Positions 18,899 through 28,334 of a DNA stretch of 64,000 nt are shown here, one piece after another. The DNA comes from Saccharothrix luteola (lineage in GTDB: Bacteria; Actinomycetota; Actinomycetes; Mycobacteriales; Pseudonocardiaceae): contig NZ_JAJHUO010000001.1 of NCBI RefSeq assembly GCF_020859565.1, positions 105,014 through 169,013 on the forward strand, given 5' to 3'. The translations under genes were made by a program, and so were the position numbers. The stretch's first letter is position 1. Each line of letters begins with the position of its first letter. The notes beneath the pieces were generated by a model. That model ran no database searches. It was not told where the DNA came from and worked only from the letters and a program-made list of their open reading frames with translations.

Positions 18899-19699
18899 CT
18901 AACGCCGGACGGCCCCTTCCAGCAGGCTCCGGTGGCTGATCATCCACCCGGCCGCCCGGGCCCGCCAGGACAACGCCCACAGCGGTCCCGGATCACTCGA
19001 CTCCGGCGTGATACCCGCGTACGTGGCCTCCGCGGCGCAGTCCCGGATGGCGAAGTGGATCATCCGGTCGACCAGGCCGCCCCGTTGTCCCGACGGCAGG
19101 GCGTAGCCGTCCAGGAACAGCCCCAGCTGCCGGGCGCGGTGGACCGCGTCGGGCAGGCCGTTCCGCTCGGCGACGTCGTCGTCGTGCAGCTGGGCGTTCC
19201 ACCACGCCGCGCCGGCGACCTCGTCGAGGCGGTCGACCGGCCCGGCGAGGGTCCAGTCGACGAGTCCGACGGGGAGGCCGTCGCGGGCCACGATGTGCCA
19301 GGGCCCGGCGTCGCAGTGCCCGATCACCGTCTCCGGGCCGGTGCCGTGCAGCCACCACGGCTGCCACACCGCGTCCACGGGCGGCCGGAACCCGGCGGTG
19401 GCGGTGTGCAGCTCGCGGAGCAGCGCACCGGCCCGCCAGACCCCCTCGTCGGTCCACGCGTGCGGATGCACGATCGTGCCTTCGAGGTAGGTCAGGACTT
19501 CGTTGCCCTCGGCGTCGAGGCCGTCGCCGACCACGCGGGGGGCGCCGGTGAAGCCGACGTCCTCCAAGTGGCGCAGCAGCGCGTGGACGGTCGTCGTCCA
19601 GCGCTGCGCGGGTCGCCTGACGGTCCGGCCGACGAGGGTGGCCTTGCTGGGTCCGCCTTCGGCCGCTGTCAGAGGTTGTGCGGATGGTTCGGGGTGCAC
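18899..19699 (-). CDS. Aminoglycoside-phosphotransferase-like kinase
   Basis: 266 residues from a GTG with GGAG upstream (gaggagaaatcc). APH/choline kinase fold: an N-lobe with EVLTYLEGTIV, then the catalytic loop IGHCDAGPWHIV and the metal site VGLVDWTLAGPVDRLDEVA. In this family the catalytic loop is HxDxxxxN; here the Asp is present but the metal-binding Asn is His (CDAGPWH), and the second metal Asp is in VDW. Substrates in this family range from aminoglycosides to small metabolites; resistance should not be assumed. The gene stands alone between the surface-protein pseudogene and the DNase gene. Confidence 0.8.
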   Translation of the reverse strand: MHPEPSAQPLTAAEGGPSKATLVGRTVRRPAQRWTTTVHALLRHLEDVGFTGAPRVVGDGLDAEGNEVLTYLEGTIVHPHAWTDEGVWRAGALLRELHTATAGFRPPVDAVWQPWWLHGTGPETVIGHCDAGPWHIVARDGLPVGLVDWTLAGPVDRLDEVAGAAWWNAQLHDDDVAERNGLPDAVHRARQLGLFLDGYALPSGQRGGLVDRMIHFAIRDCAAEATYAGITPESSDPGPLWALSWRARAAGWMISHRSLLEGAVRR

Positions 19700-20045
19700 G
19701 GATTTCTCCTCGTGGAGTGCGGGACCTGGTTCACGGCACCGCGGTGCGGTGCCGATCGGCCGGCTCGGGTGGTGACCCGGGAGCCGGCGAGGACCGCCAC
19801 GAGGCGAGGAGTGCGCTGCGGCTGCTGCTGCCGGTTGACGCCGTGGCAGCGGTCAGGACGTGGTGCGCTCCCGCGCCGGGACGGTCGGGACTCCACCGAG
19901 GACCATGCACGCCATGTCTTCCCCCTCGAATCGTCGGATCTCGGACACGGTAACGATGTTCACGCGGCACGCCCAACGGTTTTGACCGCCGCCGGCTCCG
20001 CTGTCACGCGCCGGATCCCGGCTTTGCGCTCACACGGAACCGACG
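19700..20045. other. Intergenic region
   Basis: About 345 bases between the DNase stop codon and the phosphotransferase start. I find no gene, RNA or clear hairpin; it should contain the phosphotransferase promoter near 19720-19800. Confidence 0.4.
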
Positions 20046-21449
20046 CTACCGACCGCGTGCCGCTTGTCGTTGATCGAACCGGACATTCGCCGACCTGGCC
20101 GGCGCCGCCTGTCGGATGATGACGTAGAACGGGTCCGAGTCGAGGATGTGGTCGTCGGTCAGCCATCGACCGTAGATCTGACCCGCCGTTTCATTGTGCA
20201 GGGCGTTGAGCGGCCTGACGGCATAAGTCAACACGCGACCCTCGTCAACCCTGGCGGAGTTCTCGTAGGTCGTGGCGAACGGGTATTCGTCGCACTGCAG
20301 CACTTCTCCGGCGTCGTTGATCGTGTAGTCGACCCCGAAGTAGTACTGGCAGGTGCGGCGGACCTTGCGATGCGAGCCGGCGATGTCCTTGTCGGTGTCG
20401 TAGTCCTTGTAGAGCCGATGCAAGGGCTCCTCGTTGATCCGACCGGGAACCTTCTTGCCGACCACGCCGGGCTTGGTCGAGGTGATGTCGGTCTGGGCGT
20501 CCCTGATGAACCGGGCCGATTCTCCGTGACGCGGATCGTCGGCGAAGAGCGACAGCGAGGAGGCGACGTGGGTGAACACGCACCTGCTGCCGCTCACGTA
20601 CGTCGCTTCGTCGCAGCGGATGTGCTCGGTGGGGCTGAAACCCGTGTCGGGGACACCGATGGGACCGACGAGGGTGGAGACGAGGTCGAACGCGAAATAG
20701 CCGCGCTTCTCCGCGGCGTACTTGTCGGCCGGGACACCGGTGGTGGTCAACGTCGCGGTGAACCACACCGCACCCGACGCTCCGTCCAGTTCCCACTGGC
20801 GCACGGTCTTCTCCGCCGTCGGCGGGGACACGGCACAGCTGCTCTGCCTGTTGAGGTCGGCGTTGAGGCAGCCGACCTTGAACGACAACGGGCTGTCCTT
20901 GAACGTTTCACCGGTGTCGTACCAGTGGATCAGTCGCAGACCGAATTTGACCCTGTTCTCGGCGTTCTGCGCCACACCGACGAAGACCCGGCGGAAGAAC
21001 GTGCTGCCGGCATGCTTTATCTGGCCGTTCTCCAGCTTGTTGTACCTGATTTCGAGGTCGGTTCCCCGGCAGATGTTGTACTTGTTCTTGAACCACCAGT
21101 GGGGCTCGTCGGCGCCGTCGTGCCTCTGATCACACTCGTCGAACGTGATCGGGTCGATGACATCGGCACCGGTCGCGTCGGACATCAGCTCGACCGTGTC
21201 GGCCGGTGTGTCCACCACGTACTTGCCGTCCTCTGCCAGCTTGTGCAGATCCTCGCCCTTGGGCCCGGCGGCGAGTCGCCTGGCGTGGATTTCCGCCGCC
21301 TGGGCCGACGAGCCGGTGTACCGGTAGTCCCGATTGACGTCGAGCGCCTGCGCCTCGACGGGGGCAGCCGGGTTGCCCGCAGCCACCGGAGGAGCCGTGA
21401 TCAGGGTTGTCACGAGCAGCGCGGCCGCCAGTTTGCCGATGGTGTTCAC
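20046..21449 (-). CDS. Secreted protein with C-terminal NucA/NucB-type DNase domain
   Basis: 467 residues from a GTG at 21449 with AAAGGCAGG upstream. Signal peptide NTIGKLAAALLVTTLITAPP, cleavage near VAA-GN. Residues 30-370 have no family I recognise, with several cysteines. The last 110 residues match the NucA/NucB non-specific endonuclease domain: CQYYFGVDYTIN carries a conserved Asp and QCDEYPFATTYEN the catalytic Glu-containing CDEYPFA motif. Such enzymes cut extracellular DNA, and the domain is also used as a toxin module. It lies 38 bases downstream of the FG-GAP gene on the same strand, so the two probably form an operon and act together outside the cell. Confidence 0.82.
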   Translation of the reverse strand: MNTIGKLAAALLVTTLITAPPVAAGNPAAPVEAQALDVNRDYRYTGSSAQAAEIHARRLAAGPKGEDLHKLAEDGKYVVDTPADTVELMSDATGADVIDPITFDECDQRHDGADEPHWWFKNKYNICRGTDLEIRYNKLENGQIKHAGSTFFRRVFVGVAQNAENRVKFGLRLIHWYDTGETFKDSPLSFKVGCLNADLNRQSSCAVSPPTAEKTVRQWELDGASGAVWFTATLTTTGVPADKYAAEKRGYFAFDLVSTLVGPIGVPDTGFSPTEHIRCDEATYVSGSRCVFTHVASSLSLFADDPRHGESARFIRDAQTDITSTKPGVVGKKVPGRINEEPLHRLYKDYDTDKDIAGSHRKVRRTCQYYFGVDYTINDAGEVLQCDEYPFATTYENSARVDEGRVLTYAVRPLNALHNETAGQIYGRWLTDDHILDSDPFYVIIRQAAPARSANVRFDQRQAARGR

Positions 21450-21487
21450 GTGATCACCTGCCTTTCGCGCGGTTGTTGTCTGCAAGC

Positions 21488-22537
21488 TCAGGTGATCAGA
21501 TCCATGATGAGCCACCCGTTTCCGATCTGCACCGGTGTCCCCAGCGCCGGCGACGCGCCCCAGCCTCGGAACGGGTAGTACAGCAACGCGCCACTCGGTG
21601 TCGATTTCACGACGTCGTTCCTGCCGTCGCCGTTCACATCCATCAGGAACACGCGGTGTGTCGTCGCAGCGGCGAACTGCCCGGCCGCGAAGGTCCACGG
21701 GTTCGAGTGATCCCACGTGTCCGGACCGTTGAGCTTGTGGGTGTGCCTCGTGGCCAGCATGTCGCCCTTCAGGAGGTTGAAACCGGCCAAGTCGGGATCT
21801 TCCCGGCTCCACTCGACAAAGAAGTCCCATTCGTTGATATCGGCGTGGCCGTCGAAGAGGTACTGCCGGGGCCGGAACGTCGACTTCCCGTTGAAGCTTC
21901 CACTGTGCAGGTAGACGTACGCCCTACCGTCGGCGTTGTCGACGCCCAGTATGTCGTCGAAACCGTCGGTGTCGACGTCACCGACCATCAGCTTCTCGTA
22001 GATGTTCCAGTTGGTCCCGACGACGACCGGATCCAACCACGTCCTGGTGCCGTTGAAGGTGCCGCTGTGCGGGTAGACGAGCAAAGCGCCGTCATTGCGG
22101 CGCGCGAGCAGGTCGGCCGGCTGTTCCGCGGTGGTCTCGTACTCAGGCGTATCGCCGGTGAGCTCGGCCACTCCGACCCAGTTCATCGTGTTCCAGTTCG
22201 TGCCCACCAGCGTCTTGGCCGAGAACACGTTTCCCTGAGCGCTTCCCGAATGGGTGTAGGCCCACAACGCACCGCTGTGCACGTCCGGCTGGCGAGCGAG
22301 GACATCCGGCCAGCCGTCACCGGTGAGGTCCCGGGACCGCGCGGTGGAGCGCTGGATGCGATCGCCGACCGCGGCCGGCACAGCACGGTCCGACTCGGCC
22401 GACGCCAACCCCACAGGCTTGGGAGTGGCCGATCTCGACGGGCCGGATGATGCCGACGCGACGGTCGACGCCGGCGCGCCTGACACGATCATGATCGCCA
22501 GGAACATCCGCAGGACCAACCCGCGTTTGGACAGCAT
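21488..22537 (-). CDS. Secreted FG-GAP/VCBS repeat protein
   Basis: 349 residues from the ATG at 22537 (MLSKRGLVLRMFLAIMIVSG, a signal sequence), preceded by a GAGGAGGTAGAGGTA tract. The mature protein is a predicted beta-propeller of FG-GAP-like blades with calcium-type DxDxDGxxD loops: DLTGDGWPDVLA, DVDTDGFDDILG, DVNGDGRNDVV. Each is followed by a repeat of the kind LVYPHSGTFNGTRTW / AYVYLHSGSFNGKSTF / LWAYTHSGSAQGNVF. These domains bind ligands or partner proteins outside the cell. The first gene of a probable two-gene operon with the DNase; a chaperone, carrier or immunity role is possible but not shown. Confidence 0.82.
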   Translation of the reverse strand: MLSKRGLVLRMFLAIMIVSGAPASTVASASSGPSRSATPKPVGLASAESDRAVPAAVGDRIQRSTARSRDLTGDGWPDVLARQPDVHSGALWAYTHSGSAQGNVFSAKTLVGTNWNTMNWVGVAELTGDTPEYETTAEQPADLLARRNDGALLVYPHSGTFNGTRTWLDPVVVGTNWNIYEKLMVGDVDTDGFDDILGVDNADGRAYVYLHSGSFNGKSTFRPRQYLFDGHADINEWDFFVEWSREDPDLAGFNLLKGDMLATRHTHKLNGPDTWDHSNPWTFAAGQFAAATTHRVFLMDVNGDGRNDVVKSTPSGALLYYPFRGWGASPALGTPVQIGNGWLIMDLIT

Positions 22538-22886
22538 TACCTCTACCTCCTCGTGGTGGTGCCCGGTCGGGTTCGGGTGACGGGCGCCCAACCGGCGGAT
22601 CGCCGTAGTGCGGAGGTGACCGCCTCGGACCGGGCGGTGAGCGTTGCCGCCGTTGTCCGGCAACACCCACTCAACCCCACGTGGACCTCGCGCCGTAAAG
22701 CATTCGAACCAGTTCGAATCCACCACGACGGGCGACCCGCACTCGCACCGCCTCCGCGCCCATCGACCCCGATCCGGCCAAGAAGAGGGTGGTCGGGTGC
22801 CGAACGCGTCGCTCCGCGGGGCGCGGGGCCGGCGGTCGGCAGTCGGCATGTGTGCCCGGTGTATCGGCTGGTGAACGACCTGGTGG

Positions 22887-24045
22887 TCACGGACCGCTGT
22901 GGACGTATGCCGCCCACGTCGTCGGGGTGTCCGGACGGGCGGCGCGTCCGGCTCGCACGGCGTGGTGGAGCGCCGCCGCGGCCGAGGCAGCGCGGAGCAC
23001 GTCGTCGGACATCATCGCCGAGTACGCGTGGTCGGTGAGGTAGGGGGCGAAGTCGTCCGGGACCTCCCACAAGGTCGCGATCACGTGGGTGAAGCCGATC
23101 GCGTGCAGCACGCCGGCCACGTGGTCCTCCACGTCCGTTCACCGGCTGATGTGCACGAACGCGCTCCACAGCGCCGGACGCGGGGTCGGCGAGGTCGGCC
23201 AGTGCGTGACAGCAGAAGTGCACCACGCTGGCATCGGCGAGCGCGGAAGACACCGCACGCGGGGTGGCCTGGCTGTCGGCCAGGACGCGCACCGGTCCTC
23301 CGAGCAAGCCGGCGACCGCGGCTGCTTCCTCCGTCGCACGCGGGAGCGGTCGACTGGGTGCCTCCGATATGGCCACGACCACCGCACGAGCGTCGGTGAT
23401 GCCGACTGGCGGCCGGGAATGCGCGTCGACCAGCGCGCGCAGCGTCGTGGTCGTCGACGACACGAGGTCGGTGCGACCCGATCCCAGGCTTGCCGCGGCG
23501 TGCAGCGGCAGCGCGCCGAGCACCCCTGTCGGCATCCACCACACGCGTCCGCAATCGGGCCCCAGGGCGTCGACGACCGGGCCGGCGGTCGTTCTCCGGA
23601 GCCAATCGAGCGTGGAGTGCATGACCGAGTCGGTGCCGCCGTCGGCGGCCTCCACCGCCCGGACGAACCGCTCGACCCGGCCGGCGACCTCGGCGTGGTC
23701 CAGGTCCGGCAGCGGGACGAGCCGGACACCGGATTCCCGGACGATGAGGGCGCCGCACCCGAAGCGGGACACGTTGACCACGACCACCGGTCCCCGGGCG
23801 GCGGGCGCGAGGTCGTCGAAGCGCAGCGGCGCGCGGAACCGCTCGAGGCCGGGCACCTCTCGCCGGATCCGGTCGACCACGTGCTCCCACCCGGCCGCGA
23901 TCTCGCGGCGCGCGGCGGCGGGGTCCGCCATCGAGGCCGGGTCCGCGTCGAACCCGGTGCTCGACGCCGTGTCCGCGCTCAACAGGGCGGAGAGGCGATC
24001 GAACTCGTCGGCGAGGGCGATGGCGAGGGGCGGACCTCGTCGGCG
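22887..24045 (-). pseudogene. CHAT-domain protein, truncated and missing the catalytic Cys segment
   Basis: Minus-strand sequence from LAIALADEFDRLSALLSAD through DDLAPAARGPVVVVNVSRFG, LDWLRRTTAGPVVDALG, RVWWMPTGVLGALPLHAA and VVHFCCHALADLADPASG is the N-terminal part of a CHAT (caspase-like) peptidase domain, with catalytic His in HFCCHA. The frame then breaks near 23130-23160 and resumes in another frame at HAIGFTHVIATLWEVPDDFA, ending AAYVHSGP and a stop at 22887. About 45-50 residues, which in the family contain the catalytic Cys (usually in LSAC), are gone. The N-terminal TPR region and start codon of typical CHAT proteins are also missing. The product cannot be active. Confidence 0.8.
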
Positions 24046-24179
24046 GCACCACGCTGCTCGGTCGGCTGAAAGGCTTCAGCTGCTGACGGGTGAACCCGGA
24101 CAGGACGCGCGCTGTGACGGTCCGACCGAGGGCCCGAGCCAGCGGCCGCCGCGTCCGCTGTTGGGGATGAGGGTGCCGC

Positions 24180-24495
24180 CTGGGCGATCAACCTCGCGGT
24201 CGCCGAGCGGCAGATCCGCAAGCGGCCCCGCCGTGGCACCCCCCGCGGCGCCGGTCCAGGTGTCACTGCCATGACCGGCCGGATCACGCCGGGCGATGGG
24301 GTCCCAGGCTACGAGCTCCCGCTGGAGGGACACCTCGACAACCATTGGTACGACTGGGATTCCGGCCTGACCACGCACGACGAGAACGACGGCACCACCA
24401 CGCTACGCGGCCCAGGACTCGACCAGGCGGCCCTCCACGGAGTCCTCGCCCGCGTGCGCGACCTCGGCACCGCCCTCATCTCGGTCACGACCGGA
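24180..24495 (+). pseudogene. Fragment of a small conserved actinobacterial protein
   Basis: An open + strand frame contains YELPLEGHLDNHWYDW, HENDGTTTL-like DENDGTTTLRGPGLDQ and AALHGVLARVRDLGTALISV. This pattern (an EGHLDDxW start, then DQAALHGLLxRxRDLGxxLxSV at the end) is a common 70-residue actinobacterial protein of unknown function. Here the usual start is replaced by unrelated sequence, and after ISVTTG the frame runs on into the antisense of the membrane gene ending at 24485, so both ends look damaged. An ATG at 24271 could still be used. Confidence 0.5.
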
Positions 24496-25180
24496 CGAGG
24501 CGCACGCCGGTCGCGAGCAGCCAGACGAGCCAGGCGGCGAACCCCAGGAGCCCGACGAAGAGCAGCGGCGAGCCGTCGGCGATCGCGAGGTTGCCGAGCC
24601 CCGCGGCGAGCAGCAGGCTCCCGCCAACCAGACCCAGCAGGCGCTGCCAAGCCGGAGTCAGCCCGCTCGCGTGCGCGGCGAGGGCCGCGCCGATGAAGGT
24701 GGTGCCGAGCGTCGGCAGCGCCAGCGCGAACGCCGCCGCGTGAACCTGCCAGACGAGCGCGAACTCGGGCGTCGGCCCGGCGAGCCCGCCGGCGGAAAGC
24801 GCGAGCCCGATCTGCAGGACGTTGACGAGCACGAAGATGGCGGACAGCGTCGCGCCGGCGGCCAAGGCGAGGCGCGACCAGTCGGCGCCCGCTCCGCCGC
24901 GCCGCTCCACGAGGCCGTGCAGGCCCGTCACGAACACGAGCAGCAGCGGCAGGTACAGGGCCACCAGACCGGACGCGATCGCGACCGAGTCGCGGTTGGC
25001 CGCGTAGTAGGCCAGCACTTCCTCGATCGGAGCGTCGAAGGTCGGCGCGCCCGTTACCGCCAACACCGCGTTCTCCACCACCACCGACACCACGAACGCG
25101 ATCGCCGCGGCGCCGACGAGCCGGCCTCGAACGAACCGACTGCGGGCCGGCGTGGTGGCGGTGTTCTGCGGTGATCTCAT
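24485..25180 (-). CDS. DUF4386-like integral membrane protein
   Basis: 231 residues, start ATG at 25180 with AAGGAG upstream. Six to seven hydrophobic segments (GAAAIAFVVSVVVENAVLAV, IASGLVALYLPLLLVFVTGL, LALAAGATLSAIFVLVNVLQ, FALALPTLGTTFIGAALAA, LLGLVGGSLLLAAGLGNLA, LLFVGLLGFAAWLVWLLATG). The layout and length match the DUF4386-type membrane proteins common in actinobacteria; no catalytic residues are known. It is divergently transcribed from the histidine kinase gene at 25479 and shares a 298-base region with it, so it may belong to that system's regulon; that is inference. Confidence 0.7.
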   Translation of the reverse strand: MRSPQNTATTPARSRFVRGRLVGAAAIAFVVSVVVENAVLAVTGAPTFDAPIEEVLAYYAANRDSVAIASGLVALYLPLLLVFVTGLHGLVERRGGAGADWSRLALAAGATLSAIFVLVNVLQIGLALSAGGLAGPTPEFALVWQVHAAAFALALPTLGTTFIGAALAAHASGLTPAWQRLLGLVGGSLLLAAGLGNLAIADGSPLLFVGLLGFAAWLVWLLATGVRLVRS

Positions 25181-25478
25181 CTCTTACTCCTTCGTTTCAG
25201 TCGGATGGCGGGTTGTCGAGCAGGTTCGGGGTGTTCGTTCGGATGTCGCTCATCGTTTCTCACTTCGTTTCCGCGCCATTCGTCGGCGCAGGAATGGCCG
25301 GAATGCCGTTTCGGAGGTTTGGTTGGGCCGTCCGTTCCGGTTGTGCGGAACAAGGTTGCTGGAGCGGCCGCATGCGCCGCGACGAGCCGAAGTCGATGGC
25401 GGCGGGCCGAAGGTCTACACCTCGGGTTCGACTTTGGTCGGATGCCGTGGGGCCCGACCCGGCCGTACCCTAGTGATC

Positions 25479-26708
25479 ATGGTGGTCCCGGCGGACCCGC
25501 AGGATCGGAGCCCGCTAGCGGTGGGCTTGATCAGCGATGCTGACCACGATCCGGTACGCCCGGCCGAGCGCACGGTCCGCGGCCGGGTGGTCGACGCGGC
25601 GTGTTTCCTGCTGGCCGTTGGCGTGGTGGTGCTGACCCTGGCCGACGACCGCGCGCAGCACATCGCGCCGGGCCCGCTCACCGTCGACCTCGTCCTCGGC
25701 GGCCTGTGCAGTCTGGGGGTGTGGCTGCGCCGGCGCTGGCCGGTCGGCCTGGCCGTGGCCGTGGGTCTGGTCGGCGTCTACGCGACGTCCGCCGGGGGCG
25801 CGGCGCTCATCGCGCTGTTCACCGTCGCGGTGCACCGGCGCTTCGCGGTGGTCGCCCCGATCGCGGCCGGGTGCGCGCTCGTACCGTTCCTGACGCTGCT
25901 GGTTCGGCCCGACGTCCCGGTCGGGTCCCCGTCGGAGATCGTGCTGGGCGTCGTCTTCGGCGTCGCGGCGCTTGCGTGGGGCATGTTCGTACGGGCCCGA
26001 CGCCAGTCGCTGCGAGAGCGGGCTGGGCGGGTCGAGGCCGAACAGGAACTGCGCGTCGCCGAAGCCCGCCAGGGCGAACGCAACCGGATCGCCCGGGAGA
26101 TGCACGACGTGCTCGCCCACCGGCTGACCCTGCTGAGCCTGCACGCCGGGGCGTTGGAGCTGCGCCCCGACGCCGCGCCCGAGGAGGTCGCCCGTGCCGC
26201 CGGGGTGGTCCGCGACAGCGCCTACCAGGCGCTGGAGGACCTTCGGGAGGTGATCGGCGTCCTCCGCACCGGTGTCGACCGGTCCGACGAGACGCCAGAA
26301 CGGCCGCAGCCCACTCTGGCCGACCTCCCTGACCTCGTCGACCAATCGCGGCGCGCCGGGATGCGGGTACGGCTCGACTGGCAGACCGACGCGCTTTCCG
26401 CCGTACCGGCTGGTGTGGGGCGCAGCGCGTACCGGATCGTGCAGGAAGGGCTGACCAACGCCCGCAAGCACGCCCCCGACGGCGAGGTGGCCGTCACCGT
26501 CCGGGCAACCCCGGGCGACGGCGTGACCGTCGAGATCCGCAACCCGTGCCCGATGGGCACCGGCGGTGGTACCGGGATTCCCGGCGCCGGCATCGGCCTC
26601 ATCGGGCTCACCGAACGGGCCGCCCTCGCCGGCGGACGCCTCGAACACGGACCCACCCCGGGCGGTGAGTTCCGGCTCTGGGCCTGGCTGCCGTGGCCTA
26701 CCCTCTGA
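25479..26708 (+). CDS. Sensor histidine kinase, NarL/DesK type
   Basis: 409 residues from the ATG at 25479; a GTG two codons upstream is an alternative. Four to six membrane helices fill residues 35-165 without a large sensor loop. A coiled linker (REQ-like RARRQSLRERAGRVEAEQEL) leads to the HisKA_3 dimerisation box ERNRIAREMHDVLAHRLTLL, with the phospho-accepting His, and a HATPase_c domain with the N box (RIVQEGLTNARKHAP) and G box (GAGIGLIGLTERAAL). It phosphorylates the regulator encoded 50 bases downstream. The signal is probably sensed in or at the membrane, as no extracellular domain is present. Confidence 0.92.
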   Translation: MVVPADPQDRSPLAVGLISDADHDPVRPAERTVRGRVVDAACFLLAVGVVVLTLADDRAQHIAPGPLTVDLVLGGLCSLGVWLRRRWPVGLAVAVGLVGVYATSAGGAALIALFTVAVHRRFAVVAPIAAGCALVPFLTLLVRPDVPVGSPSEIVLGVVFGVAALAWGMFVRARRQSLRERAGRVEAEQELRVAEARQGERNRIAREMHDVLAHRLTLLSLHAGALELRPDAAPEEVARAAGVVRDSAYQALEDLREVIGVLRTGVDRSDETPERPQPTLADLPDLVDQSRRAGMRVRLDWQTDALSAVPAGVGRSAYRIVQEGLTNARKHAPDGEVAVTVRATPGDGVTVEIRNPCPMGTGGGTGIPGAGIGLIGLTERAALAGGRLEHGPTPGGEFRLWAWLPWPTL

Positions 26709-26758
26709 TCGCGGCCGGGGTCGGTCCGTGGCCCGGCTGGCAGAGAGAAGGAGCCAAC

Positions 26759-27421
26759 GTGAACGCAGCGGTGCGGGTCCTCGTCGTCGACGACGACCCG
26801 CTCGTGCGGGCCGGCCTGGCGATGATCATCGGCGGCTCACCCGACCTGATCGTGGTGGGCGAGGCCGGCGACGGAAGCGAAGTAGCCACTGCCGTCAACG
26901 CCTGCGCCCCGGACGTGGTGCTGATGGACATCCGCATGCCCACCCTCGACGGCCTCGCCGCCACCGAACAGCTGCGTGCCCGACCCGACCCACCCGAGGT
27001 CATCGTCCTGACCACCTTCGACGCCGACGAGCACGTCCTGCGCGCGCTGCGCGCCGGGGCCAGCGGCTTCCTGCTCAAACACACCCCACCTGCCGAGATC
27101 CTGCGCGCGATATCGCGGGTCGCAGCCGGCGAACCCATCCTGTCGCCGACCGTGACCCGACAGCTCATCGCCCACCTCAGCGACACCGGCGCCGCCGCCC
27201 GGCAACGGCACGCCACCACCGCGCTGGATCAGCTCAGCGAACGCGAACGCGAGGTCGCCATCGCCGTCGGGCGGGGCAAGTCCAACGCCGAGATCGCGGG
27301 CGAGCTGTTCATGAGCGTGGCCACCGTGAAAGCCCACATTTCCCGCATACTCACCAAACTCGATCTCAACAACCGTACCCAGGTCGCCCTGCTCGCCCAC
27401 GACGCCGGCCTCACCGACTGA
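26759..27421 (+). CDS. NarL/LuxR-family response regulator
   Basis: 220 residues from a GTG at 26759 with GAGAAGGAG upstream. A receiver domain (VLVVDDDPLVRAGLAMII, phospho-Asp in VVLMDIRMP, conserved Thr in LTTFDADE, Lys in FLLKHTPP) is followed by a LuxR-type helix-turn-helix (LSEREREVAIAVGRGKSNAE, then ATVKAHISRILTKLDLNNRT). Cognate of the histidine kinase directly upstream; the two form a classic operon. Targets are unknown, though the divergent membrane gene at 24485-25180 and the kinase promoter region are the nearest candidates. Confidence 0.93.
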   Translation: MNAAVRVLVVDDDPLVRAGLAMIIGGSPDLIVVGEAGDGSEVATAVNACAPDVVLMDIRMPTLDGLAATEQLRARPDPPEVIVLTTFDADEHVLRALRAGASGFLLKHTPPAEILRAISRVAAGEPILSPTVTRQLIAHLSDTGAAARQRHATTALDQLSEREREVAIAVGRGKSNAEIAGELFMSVATVKAHISRILTKLDLNNRTQVALLAHDAGLTD

Positions 27422-27461
27422 CACCGGAAGCCTTCCGACCCCACGCACGAGCCGCTTCGCA

Positions 27462-28334
27462 TCAGACGTCCGTGACGGGGAACGTGAGTTCGGCGGTGTG
27501 CAGTTGCCCGTTGTGCCGGAACTCCAGGAACAGGCGGTGGTCGCCGGGGTCGCCGAACCACACGTCGAATGTCAGGGTTCCTTGCAGGACCGGGATGCCC
27601 ACCATCTCCACCGGGTGCAGGTGGGTGGTGGACAGCTGCTCGGTGTGGAACGCGGTGACGTGCCCGTAGGCGCCGAGATGAGGTTCCAGCGACTCCACCC
27701 GGGCACCCCCCGGCTCGCTGATGGCCAGCCGTATCTTCGCCGGGCCCCTCAGCGGGAGGGTGAGACCGCCCTGCACCGCGACCCGGTAGCCGAACTCGGT
27801 GGTGGTCTCCGTGCTCGGCGAGGGCAGCGCCGCTTTCGTCGTGTCACCGGGAATCTGGAACGGCGCGCCGAGCACGACCGGCTCGGGGTGCCGGGCCGTG
27901 CTGGGAGGGATGAACTCGGCGTACATCCGGAAGTGACCGTCGCCGGGTAGTGAGACCGTCGTGCGCCAGATGTCGCCGTCGGGCTCGGGGTGCACGTGCC
28001 GGTACACGCTGAGGTCGTCCCGAACGACGAAGAAGTGCAGCTGCTTGGTCATGTTGAGCTGGAACCCGGTGGCAGGCCGCTGGTCCGGGCCGATGATCCG
28101 GAACGCGAGCGGCACGTCCTCACCGCGCCGATCGGGCACCTCGACCGGCTCGAGCCGGTACCCCTCGAACGAGTCGGACCGCCCCGCACCCGACGCCACG
28201 CTCGTCACGGGGGCCGCCACGTGGTTCCGGTGCGCCGGCGCGGCGTCTCCCCGGAACACGACCAGCGCCGCCACCACGAGGATCACCGCGGCCAGTCCCG
28301 CGATGACAAGGTCGGCAACGCGAAGCTTGCGCAC
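27462..28334 (-). CDS. Membrane-anchored extracytoplasmic protein of unknown function
   Basis: 290 residues from a GTG at 28334 with GAGAGGACC upstream. One N-terminal membrane anchor (VADLVIAGLAAVILVVAALVVF), no lipobox. The outside part is beta-rich with repeated His motifs: LHFFVVRDDLSVYRHVHP, LGAYGHVTAFHTEQLSTTHLH, and FLEFRHNGQLHTAELTFPV. I recall this pattern (ligand-like His/Tyr-rich beta sandwich ending in a gas- or metal-associated style tail) in actinobacterial proteins often found near copper genes, but no copper gene is adjacent here. Metal binding through the His residues is plausible. It converges on the response regulator gene. Confidence 0.65.
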   Translation of the reverse strand: MRKLRVADLVIAGLAAVILVVAALVVFRGDAAPAHRNHVAAPVTSVASGAGRSDSFEGYRLEPVEVPDRRGEDVPLAFRIIGPDQRPATGFQLNMTKQLHFFVVRDDLSVYRHVHPEPDGDIWRTTVSLPGDGHFRMYAEFIPPSTARHPEPVVLGAPFQIPGDTTKAALPSPSTETTTEFGYRVAVQGGLTLPLRGPAKIRLAISEPGGARVESLEPHLGAYGHVTAFHTEQLSTTHLHPVEMVGIPVLQGTLTFDVWFGDPGDHRLFLEFRHNGQLHTAELTFPVTDV

